NCBI GenBank assembly: GCA_945867435.1
Contig: CAMBIK010000015.1
Location: 1 to 32,092, forward strand
Source: Klebsiella pneumoniae
GTDB taxonomy: Bacteria > Myxococcota_A > UBA796 > SXON01
Reading direction: 5' to 3'
Length of the DNA: 32,092 nt
Part shown: positions 1-7,986 of the stretch, piece after piece
How the letters are laid out: every line of letters starts with the position of its first letter
Numbering within the stretch: the stretch's first letter is position 1
Translations under genes and position numbers: made by a program
The notes under the pieces: model-generated
The model's database searches: none
The model's input: the letters and a program-made list of their open reading frames with translations, nothing else
Told to the model about the DNA's origin: nothing

Positions 1-2028
1 ACGTTCCTGAAGGATTTCCGGGAAACGGGCTTTGTCGCTGAAGTACAGCCTTGCCTCGAATGCCTGACCGTTCCATGCATAAGCGAGGCGTTCACGGGCA
101 CGGCAACCGGCGGCCTGCTCGGGGCCTACAACAATCTCGTCGCCACCAGCGAGATCACCACCCTGAGCCTGTTCACCGATGTGGTCGCTTCCGGGCGCAC
201 CACCGCGGTCGCCCATCTCGGGCAGTACAAGGGCTTCTCCACGGCGCTGACCAAGCAGACCGTGGCCAGGGACCCGTGGCCCGAGATCCAGGCCTGGGTG
301 GCCGAAGGCGTGGACCTGATCGTGTGGCACTACCCGAAGTTGGACGACGCTGCACATCACCACCAGCCCACGTCTGCCGGCTATACGCGGGCGCTGGCCA
401 GCTTGGACAAGCGAGGACTCGCACTCCTCGCGGCCCTCCCTGCGAACTACCGTCTGACCGTGGTGGGCGACCACGGCCACACCGACGACGGCCGACACAT
501 CTTCGGGCTGGACATCCCCACGATGGCCCTCACATCGGGGGACTTCTTCGGCAGCGCAGACGTGACGGAGGTGCTTCCCATCTCCACCTTCCGCTACCTG
601 ATCGGCGCCCCACTTGGGCTCTTGCCCCCTGACCGCTACGACGGGGCAGACCTCGCGACCCGATTGCCGGAAGGTAGCGCCATCCGTGAGGCGGCGTCGA
701 AACGCACGTATGTGGGCCCCCGAACCGACACCTCTCCGGTGGAAGTCATCGTCACGGGCCTCGCCTTGGCCGCCTTCGGGGTGTGGAATCTGGGCATGCT
801 GACCGGCGCAGCGTCCATGCTCCTTGCGGGCTCCGCTGCGCTCGGGTTCGTCTACCTGCGCATCCTGCCGACCATCCACTATTCGACGGCCCACCCCTAC
901 CTTCGCGAAAAGTTGTGGGCGGGGGTCGCCATCTTCTTTGGGGCAGCATGGTTGGTGCGCCGGGATGACCGCGGGCTGCTTGCGGTGCTGGCCGCGCTGG
1001 GCCTCGTGCTCCCGGCCACGTTGTACAACTACGGCACCTTCCAGGCCACACCCCACGCGATCGCGCTCGTGGCGCTCTTCATCGGATGGTCCCGCTGGAA
1101 CATCCATGGCTCGCGCGACTGGCTGCCCTGGCTCGCGCTGCTCGCGCTGGGCTGGTACGCCACCTTCGACCCTCACGTTGGCACCTTCAAGCTCAGGTAT
1201 TTCGCCGGGATGCACAACGTACACCCGGTGGCACCCGTTTTGGCGTGGGCCGCTTTGGCGGCCCTCTTCGTACCTGGAAGCTGGCGTCGCTTAGGGGCCG
1301 CGATCATCGCGGCGTTCGGTGCCAGCGGCCTGGTCGTGAGCGGCGGCTACCCGCTCGCCGCCGTGACCCTCGCCATCGTGGTGGCGGCCTTTCGCTTCCC
1401 GCGCTGGCTTCCGACCGTCGCGGCCTTCGCCGCTATCAACTGGTATAATGCTGATTTTGCCACCGGCGTGGTCGCCGCAGCCGCCCTCGCCATCGGCAGC
1501 ACCCGCCTGCTTTCGCGGTCCCCCCACGCGCCGTGGCTGGTGCCCGTGATCACGGTGGTGGCGGCGTGGTTCGCCCTTGCGATGTCCTGCCGACTGCGGG
1601 TGAGCGGGCTGAACTTCGCCTTCGCCATCGCGTGGTTCAGCGAAGACGCCCATCTCACGTTCTGGCCGGTGATTGCAGCCGCGATGGCAGTAAAAGTCCT
1701 GCTTCCCTCTGTGCTCGTGGTGATCGGGGTGCGGCTCATGTGGCCTCGTTTCGACGCCATATGGTCGGAGCGGGCCGTGCTGCTCAAGGTTGGTGCCATC
1801 GCCCTCGGCATCGCCGGACTGCTCGCCTCCACCGGCGACCCGCCGCGCTACCGCCTCATCGAGCAGGTCGAGGAGGCCCTCGCGTGGGGGCTTGCGCTCG
1901 CCACCGTGCTGGTTTTCAGCAGGGTGAACCTAGGCCGGTCGGGTGAGGCCGAACCTGGTCTGGTCTCAGGTTCCGGTGCGCTCACGCAAACTATGCCTGC
2001 GCCTGGCCAAGGCCAAGCTCCCGGTTGA
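1..2028 (+). CDS. Alkaline phosphatase superfamily (type I phosphodiesterase / phosphoethanolamine transferase-like) multi-pass membrane protein, 5' truncated
   Basis: Frame 1 is open from base 1 (TFLKDFRETGFVAEVQPC...). VVGDHGHTDDGRH metal-binding-like motif, followed by many hydrophobic TM segments. Confidence 0.75.
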   Translation, partial: TFLKDFRETGFVAEVQPCLECLTVPCISEAFTGTATGGLLGAYNNLVATSEITTLSLFTDVVASGRTTAVAHLGQYKGFSTALTKQTVARDPWPEIQAWVAEGVDLIVWHYPKLDDAAHHHQPTSAGYTRALASLDKRGLALLAALPANYRLTVVGDHGHTDDGRHIFGLDIPTMALTSGDFFGSADVTEVLPISTFRYLIGAPLGLLPPDRYDGADLATRLPEGSAIREAASKRTYVGPRTDTSPVEVIVTGLALAAFGVWNLGMLTGAASMLLAGSAALGFVYLRILPTIHYSTAHPYLREKLWAGVAIFFGAAWLVRRDDRGLLAVLAALGLVLPATLYNYGTFQATPHAIALVALFIGWSRWNIHGSRDWLPWLALLALGWYATFDPHVGTFKLRYFAGMHNVHPVAPVLAWAALAALFVPGSWRRLGAAIIAAFGASGLVVSGGYPLAAVTLAIVVAAFRFPRWLPTVAAFAAINWYNADFATGVVAAAALAIGSTRLLSRSPHAPWLVPVITVVAAWFALAMSCRLRVSGLNFAFAIAWFSEDAHLTFWPVIAAAMAVKVLLPSVLVVIGVRLMWPRFDAIWSERAVLLKVGAIALGIAGLLASTGDPPRYRLIEQVEEALAWGLALATVLVFSRVNLGRSGEAEPGLVSGSGALTQTMPAPGQGQAPG

Positions 2029-2467
2029 GCGCCTCGATGATGGCGTTTCCCTTTAGTCGAGTGCCGTCGCCGCGCAGATAGTTGGCATCGATGATCGCAG
2101 AGTCGGTCGTGCCGTCGCGAACATAGCAGATTCCCACATGGTAAGAGCGGTTTCGGCGCACGAGGCGCACCGAGGTGATTTGCGTCCGTGGCAGGATGAC
2201 CACCCCCTGTGGCAGGTACACGACGCGCACCTCCCGCTCGTCCACTTCGATGCGGATGGGTAGGGAATAATTGAAATGGAACCACGCGGCGGTGGCCAAG
2301 ATGATTCCGCTCAGCACGAGCCGACGCAGGCTTTGGCCCCACTCGACGGCGAAGCTGTCGTTCGCCAAGGCCCCCACCGCGATGGCGATTCCAATGCCGG
2401 CCAGCGGCGCGGACAGGGCGACGCGATCCACTCGATAGGCCCACGGAATGCGCGTGAATGTGGTCAT
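1991..2467 (-). CDS. Small membrane protein, two N-terminal TM segments and a PH-like C-terminal domain
   Basis: ORF MTTFTRIPWAYRVD...; hydrophobic segments then a beta-rich region. Tail-to-tail overlap with the upstream + gene. Start could be 2494. Confidence 0.6.
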   Translation of the reverse strand: MTTFTRIPWAYRVDRVALSAPLAGIGIAIAVGALANDSFAVEWGQSLRRLVLSGIILATAAWFHFNYSLPIRIEVDEREVRVVYLPQGVVILPRTQITSVRLVRRNRSYHVGICYVRDGTTDSAIIDANYLRGDGTRLKGNAIIEALNRELGLGQAQA

Positions 2468-2525
2468 GGTCCTTTGGTAACGCCGAGCAGGCACCGGGAA
2501 CGGCCTGGCGGGAGGCGAGTTCAGC

Positions 2526-4022
2526 TCACCAGGCCGTGCCCCCGGGTGCCGAGAGCCCCGACCTGACCAACGTTCCTACCGCGACGAGCGCGGGGTGCAT
2601 CACCTGATCGTCGGCCCAGTAGGGAACGACCTCCCGAATCCGCGCGTGGAGCGCCATGATTCCGGGTCCGAAGCGGTCGGGCGCCACGCGGTCCCGCACG
2701 CCATTCACGACGCGATCCCCTCGGAGACGCCAGTCCAACCCTTGCGCGGCAAGCAGGGCTTCGATCCCCACGATGTCGGCCACACATTCCAGCACGCGCA
2801 GCGTGTGGCGGGCCGCGATCGGACCCATGCTGACATGGTCCTCGTGGTGCTGGACCGTGGGAATGCTGTCCACGCACGCCGGATGCGACAGGCCCTTGCA
2901 TTCGCTGGCGAGCGAAGCGGCCGTGTACTGCGCGAGCATGAAACCGCTGTTGAGCCCGGTCCCTTCCACTAAATAGCTTGGGAGGTCCTTGGTGATCGAG
3001 GATGCGGTGAGCCGGAACGTGCGCCGCTCGCTCTGGGTGGCGGCCTGGGTGAGCGCGATTCGAAGGGTATCCATCGCCAGCGCCACGGGGGCACCGTGAA
3101 AATTGCCGCCTTCGACGACCCCTTCATCCTCGAACCACAGCGGGTTGTCACAGGCCCCGTTCAGCTCCACGGCAACGGTGCCTTCCACCCAATCGAGGGC
3201 GTCGAGCGCAGCACCGAGCACGGCCGGGGCCGCACGAAGGGAGAACGCGTCGGGAGAACGTGCGCCCAACCCCGGCTCTCCGAGGCGGTCGCGAAGCGCC
3301 TGGGCGACCCGAATCCCCCCCGAGTGCCCACGCGCCCCCACCAACGCCGCGGACAAGAGCCCCTTGTCGGCGCGGGAGACCGCCAGCGTGAGCGCACAGG
3401 CATCCAGCGCCGCATCCAGCACCCGCCGGGAACGAAACACGGCCAACGCCGATAAGGCGCTGGTGAGCGTGGCGCCGTTGATCAAGGCCAGCGCTTCCTT
3501 CGCGGTCGGGACAAACGCGGCGAGGGGCGAAGGGCCCACCGAGCCATCGGGCAGGTCCGCCCGGCCCCCGAAGCCGCACAGCACCCGGGCCACATGCGCC
3601 AGCGGCGCAAGATCGCCCGCGGCACCCACCGAACCCTGCGAAGGCACCACCGGAATCACGCCGGAGTCGAGCATCGCACACAGGGCTTCCACTAGCGCGG
3701 GCCGCACGCCGGAGTGCCCCCCCGCGAGCACGTTCGCCCGACAGGCGATGAGGGCCCGGACCTGACCGCTCGGCAGGGGCTCGCCAACGCCGGCACAATG
3801 GCCGATGACGAAGCTTCGCACCAGGTCTTCCCCTGAGACAGCCGAAGCGCCGATCAGGAACCGCCGCTTGGTTTCCAACACGTTGGGGGAGGTCGGGTAG
3901 GCGGCCGCAGACCGGTCCATCGCAGCGCGGGCGGCGGGGGCAAGGCGGATGCCGGCACCCGCGGCAATGGCGGCGACCTGCGAACAGCTGAGCGAACGGC
4001 CGTCGATCTCGATGGGGCTCAT
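2526..4022 (-). CDS. Aromatic amino acid/histidine ammonia-lyase family (MIO-fold) paralog B, predicted MIO-deficient
   Basis: 498 aa. GSVGAAGDLAPLAH, HEDHVSM, GGNFHGAPVA, NSGFMLAQYTAA are family signatures, but AAG replaces ASG. Confidence 0.9.
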   Translation of the reverse strand: MSPIEIDGRSLSCSQVAAIAAGAGIRLAPAARAAMDRSAAAYPTSPNVLETKRRFLIGASAVSGEDLVRSFVIGHCAGVGEPLPSGQVRALIACRANVLAGGHSGVRPALVEALCAMLDSGVIPVVPSQGSVGAAGDLAPLAHVARVLCGFGGRADLPDGSVGPSPLAAFVPTAKEALALINGATLTSALSALAVFRSRRVLDAALDACALTLAVSRADKGLLSAALVGARGHSGGIRVAQALRDRLGEPGLGARSPDAFSLRAAPAVLGAALDALDWVEGTVAVELNGACDNPLWFEDEGVVEGGNFHGAPVALAMDTLRIALTQAATQSERRTFRLTASSITKDLPSYLVEGTGLNSGFMLAQYTAASLASECKGLSHPACVDSIPTVQHHEDHVSMGPIAARHTLRVLECVADIVGIEALLAAQGLDWRLRGDRVVNGVRDRVAPDRFGPGIMALHARIREVVPYWADDQVMHPALVAVGTLVRSGLSAPGGTAW

Positions 4023-5515
4023 GCGAACGCGCCCTCCGCGATACGGGCGGCGATGACCTCGATGGCTTCCGCCGCCACCTCATGTTCGGCGGCGATCGAC
4101 TCCAAAAGGGGCATCACGGCCTCGGCACCGGCCCCGAGCCGCACGCCAGGCGCCTCGTCCAGCCGAAGCCGAAGGGCGCGGGAGGCGCAGAGCAGCTCGA
4201 TCGCGACCACGCGGCGACTGTTCTGGACCATCTCCCAAAGCCTCCACGCGGCCGTCGTGGACATGGCCACATGGTCCTCCTGGTCTTCACACGTCGGGAT
4301 GCTGTCGACTGTCATCGGCCACGCCAGCGCCTTGTTCTCGGAGACCAGGGCCGCCGCGGTGGTCTGGGGCACCAGCATGCCGAGGTCGGGCCGGTCTCGC
4401 CCCACCAGCGCCGGAGGCAGGCGTGAGGAGAGCGACCCCGTGGTGAGCCGGTAAAGCCGCCGCTCGGAGATCGACGCGATCTCCGCCACCCCGACCTTCA
4501 TCGCGTCGGCGGCCATGCCCACGGGCTCGCCGTGAAACAAGCCGGCGGAGAAGGCGTGGTTCGCGACATCCTCATCCATCAGCATCACCGGATTGTCGGT
4601 CACGCTGTTCAATTCGATCTCGACCGCGCCGCGCCCATAGCGCAGCACATCTCGCACGGCCCCCAGAACAATCGGCGTACAGCGTAGAGAATAGGCGTCC
4701 TGGACCTTCTCCGGCATCGAGTCGACAAGCGTGCTTCCTGCCAGCAACTCCCGCAGGCGCGCCGCGGATTCGATCGCGCCAGGGTGAGGCCGCAACGCGT
4801 GTACAGATGCGTGAAAAGCGCGACTAACGCCGCGGAGCGCCTCGATGCTCATTGCGGCCGCCCGCTCGGCGGTCCGCAGCAGCACCGTTGCGTCGTGCAG
4901 CGCCAGAGCCGTGATGGCGGTCGTGAGCTGCGCGCCGTTGGTCATGGCCAGACCATCCTTCGCGGCCGGCGTGAGCGTGCCGATCCCTGCGGCCCGCATC
5001 GCCGCGACCCCGCCGCTGGCCGTTCCCAGCACCTCGCCCCCCTCGCCGAACACGACCAGCGCGAGATGGGAGAGCGGCGCAAGATCTCCCGACGAACCAC
5101 AGCTTCCCTGGCGTGGCACCTTCGGCACCACGCCGTGCTCCAACATCCGACACAGCGTTTCGACCAGGGCGGGGCGGCACCCCGACGCGCCCCGTGCGAG
5201 CGCGTTCGCACGCAGCACCATCATGCCGCGAACGACATCCTCCGGGCAGGGTGGTCCGACGCCAGCGGCGTGACTGCGGATCAGGTTTCGCGACAACTGG
5301 CTGGTGTCTGCGGTGGCGATCCGGACCCTCGCCAGCGAGCCGAAACCCGTGTTGATCCCGTAGATAGGCGCATCGGAGGCCAGGGTGGATTCCACCCAGT
5401 GAAGGCTCCGTTCCATCTCCACGCGGGCGGCCGGCGCGAGCGAAACCACCGCTCCGGCGCGGGCAACCGCCACAAGGTCATCGAGGCTCAGCGACAGGCC
5501 ATCCAGCGCGATCAT
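4019..5515 (-). CDS. Aromatic amino acid/histidine ammonia-lyase family (MIO) paralog A
   Basis: 498 aa. YGINTGFG, GSCGSSGDLAPLSH, DAYSLRCTP, QEDHVAM. ATGA overlap with paralog B. Confidence 0.9.
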   Translation of the reverse strand: MIALDGLSLSLDDLVAVARAGAVVSLAPAARVEMERSLHWVESTLASDAPIYGINTGFGSLARVRIATADTSQLSRNLIRSHAAGVGPPCPEDVVRGMMVLRANALARGASGCRPALVETLCRMLEHGVVPKVPRQGSCGSSGDLAPLSHLALVVFGEGGEVLGTASGGVAAMRAAGIGTLTPAAKDGLAMTNGAQLTTAITALALHDATVLLRTAERAAAMSIEALRGVSRAFHASVHALRPHPGAIESAARLRELLAGSTLVDSMPEKVQDAYSLRCTPIVLGAVRDVLRYGRGAVEIELNSVTDNPVMLMDEDVANHAFSAGLFHGEPVGMAADAMKVGVAEIASISERRLYRLTTGSLSSRLPPALVGRDRPDLGMLVPQTTAAALVSENKALAWPMTVDSIPTCEDQEDHVAMSTTAAWRLWEMVQNSRRVVAIELLCASRALRLRLDEAPGVRLGAGAEAVMPLLESIAAEHEVAAEAIEVIAARIAEGAFA

Positions 5516-6219
5516 GGGATCTCAACCCAGATCGAGCGGGGGCCGGGAGTAAGCGTGCCATCGGAGGCAATGCGAAACCAGGCGCGAAAGCCGCGCTTCT
5601 CCGACTGGCCGTGGACCAGCACGTCCATGTTCCCATCGCCATCGAGGTCGGTCGGCGGGGCGAGCACTGGCACAGCGCAGGTCGCTTCCGCGTCGGGCAA
5701 GAGCACGGACGACAGCGTAGCGCTCGCCTCCGCATCCAGCACCGCCAGCGCCGCCTTGCAATCGGAAGGGCTGTTCACAGGCGAAGGCCCATCCTTTCCC
5801 GGAATGCCGTGATCGCCGCTCGTGGCCACCGCCAAGTACACAGGAGGCGCCAGATTCCGCCTCATCTTCACCATGCTGCGCATCGACACGCCCGCGCCCC
5901 GCGCCGGATCGATCTCCGGGGTCGGGGCCGCGCCGAGCACGTCTCGCAGCCGGAATCCGGCGCGTTCCACCAGCGCAGCTGGCACGGGGGCGCCCTTGAG
6001 CACCGCCGGCACGTCGCGACCGACCACCCACAGGGGACCCGCTTCCCCCAGCAGCGTGGTGCCCGACGGCCCCGGCGAGGGCACGCGGGTCACCGTGCCC
6101 GCCGGGCTCCACAGCAGGACAGGCTCGGTGTAGGTTCCCTGAACAATCGCATTTGCACCCGACTTATAGACGCCGGCATCGGGCGTCGGGGCGGGGCACG
6201 CGAGGAGGAACAGCAGCAC
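5512..6219 (-). CDS. Putative lipoprotein with one FG-GAP/VCBS-like motif
   Basis: N-terminus MLLFLLACPAP (lipobox-like LLAC); DLDGDGNMDVLVHG. 4-nt overlap with the downstream ammonia-lyase start. Confidence 0.65.
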   Translation of the reverse strand: MLLFLLACPAPTPDAGVYKSGANAIVQGTYTEPVLLWSPAGTVTRVPSPGPSGTTLLGEAGPLWVVGRDVPAVLKGAPVPAALVERAGFRLRDVLGAAPTPEIDPARGAGVSMRSMVKMRRNLAPPVYLAVATSGDHGIPGKDGPSPVNSPSDCKAALAVLDAEASATLSSVLLPDAEATCAVPVLAPPTDLDGDGNMDVLVHGQSEKRGFRAWFRIASDGTLTPGPRSIWVEIP

Positions 6220-6272
6220 GCACGCAGGCTATCGTGAAACGGGGGGAGAGGCCTCGCCCGACCGGCCGCGCT

Positions 6273-6815
6273 ATGGGCACCCGTATGGCCCTGGACCCCA
6301 ACCGCTACCAGCTCGTGGTCATCGACGTTCAAGAGAAGCTCGCGGCCGCGATGCCTGAATCCTCGCGGGCGCGGTGCGTGCGGGCGACCGAAAACCTGGT
6401 GTTTGCTGCACGCGAGCTCGGTATTCCGCTCGTATTCACGGAGCAGTACCCGCAGGGGCTCGGCCCCACGGTGCCCTCGCTCGCCGCCACCGACCCCTTC
6501 GTAAAGACCGCGTTCGCAGCAACGGACGAGCCTGGATTCGACCAGCGCCTCGTCGCCGGCCGTACGGTTGTGCTCACCGGGATGGAAACGCACGTCTGCG
6601 TGGCCCACACCGCGATCGGCCTGCGGGCCGCCGGTCTGGATGTCGTGGTGGCCCCCGATGCCTGCGTGTCACGGCGTGACGAAGACCGGGCCGATGGCCT
6701 CGCCTGGATGCGAAGCGCCGGGGTCACGCTACTGCCCAGCGAAACCCTGCTCTTTGGCTGGCTTGGTCGCGCTGGCGGCCCGCTGTTCAAGGAGATCAGC
6801 CGTCGGATCCGATAG
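6273..6815 (+). CDS. Isochorismatase-family cysteine hydrolase
   Basis: MGTRMALDPNRYQLVVIDVQEKL..., FVKTAF, GMETHVCVAHTA: D-K-C triad pattern of the family. Start could be 6285. Confidence 0.85.
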   Translation: MGTRMALDPNRYQLVVIDVQEKLAAAMPESSRARCVRATENLVFAARELGIPLVFTEQYPQGLGPTVPSLAATDPFVKTAFAATDEPGFDQRLVAGRTVVLTGMETHVCVAHTAIGLRAAGLDVVVAPDACVSRRDEDRADGLAWMRSAGVTLLPSETLLFGWLGRAGGPLFKEISRRIR

Positions 6816-6826
6816 GGACCGCGCCC

Positions 6827-7957
6827 ATGCCCACGGTCCGCATCCTCGATTCGATCACCCGCATCCCCGCCGAACAATGGGATGCCCTGGTCCCGCCGGA
6901 CAACCCCTTCCTCCAGGCGGATTTCCTGGCCTCACTGGAGCGGTCCGGCGCCACGACGCCGCGCTCGGGATGGGCCCCGGCCCATGTGGTCGTAGAGTCC
7001 GGCGACCGGCCCCTCGCCGCGCTTCCGCTTTTCCTCCGCGGCGACAGCATGGGCGAGTATGTGTTCGATCATGGCTGGGCGAACGCGGCGATTCGGGCGG
7101 GGATGCCCTACTATCCGAAGCTCACGACCGCCATCCCGTTCACACCAGCAGCGGCCGGGCGCGTGCTTGGCGATGGGGCGCAGCTCCCGGCACTGCTCGC
7201 CGGCGTGGAGCAGATCCGGAAAAGTATCGGTGCTTCCGGCCATCATGTGCTTTTCTGCACGGCGGTGGAGGCCGACGCCCTGCGGGAGCACGGGTATTGC
7301 ACGCGCCTGGGCCTCCAGTTCCATTGGAACGATGACGGCTACGGCACGTTCGAAGGCTTCGTGGCCCGACTCACGGCCCGGCGAAGGAAGGAGCTGCTGC
7401 GGGAGCGCAGGCAGGTCGTGGAGGCCGGCGTCACCGTGACTGTCCACCGCGGCGACGAGATCACGAGCGAAGAGTGGGCCGCGCTGCACCGGTTCTACCG
7501 GTCTACCCAGCATCAGCACGGCCAGGACGGCTACCTGCCCGAAAATTGGTTCCACGTGGAACTTCCCCGTCTGGCCGGCCGGGCCCTCGTCGTCCTCGCC
7601 CGGCGTGACGGCACACCCATCGCCGGCGCTCTCAACTTTTTCAGGGGCGATGCGCTGTACGGGCGGTATTGGGGCGCCGACGAGCAGGTTCGCGGCTTGC
7701 ACTTCGAGGTCTGCTACCACGCGCTCGTCGAATGGGCGCTCGCCCACGGCATCCGACGCGTCGAAGCAGGAGCCCAGGGCGAACACAAGTTGCAACGAGG
7801 GTTTCTTCCAACCCTCACCTACAGCGCCCACAAGCTGGCCGAGCCCCGCCTCCACGAAGCCGTCGCCGACTTCTGCGCCCGCGAAGCCGAGGCCGTCCGC
7901 GCCAGCGTGGCCCGCTACGCGGAGCACAGCCCGTTCGCGGCGCCTCAAAGCGCATAG
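6827..7957 (+). CDS. DUF482/FemAB-like GNAT-fold N-acyltransferase
   Basis: 376 aa. N-terminus with PFLQADFLASLERSG and C-terminal GNAT-like region (RGLHFEVCYH...VEAGAQGEHKLQRGF). Confidence 0.8.
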   Translation: MPTVRILDSITRIPAEQWDALVPPDNPFLQADFLASLERSGATTPRSGWAPAHVVVESGDRPLAALPLFLRGDSMGEYVFDHGWANAAIRAGMPYYPKLTTAIPFTPAAAGRVLGDGAQLPALLAGVEQIRKSIGASGHHVLFCTAVEADALREHGYCTRLGLQFHWNDDGYGTFEGFVARLTARRRKELLRERRQVVEAGVTVTVHRGDEITSEEWAALHRFYRSTQHQHGQDGYLPENWFHVELPRLAGRALVVLARRDGTPIAGALNFFRGDALYGRYWGADEQVRGLHFEVCYHALVEWALAHGIRRVEAGAQGEHKLQRGFLPTLTYSAHKLAEPRLHEAVADFCAREAEAVRASVARYAEHSPFAAPQSA

Positions 7958-7986
7958 CGTCGAGGGTCGGGCTACACTACCCGTCC

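Noticed and set aside
3148-4083. 311-aa minus-strand ORF, possible frameshifted lyase
   Set aside because: Alternative frame of the intact lyase B ORF; R/G/A-rich composition.
4784-5812. 342-aa plus-strand ORF
   Set aside because: Antisense to lyase A and the lipoprotein, with shadow-type composition.
6932-7948. 338-aa minus-strand ORF
   Set aside because: Antisense to the DUF482-like acyltransferase; high-GC frame shadow.
7669-7986. N-terminal extension of the cyclase ORF
   Set aside because: Overlaps the DUF482 gene in another frame and is Arg-rich; ATG 7987 fits.
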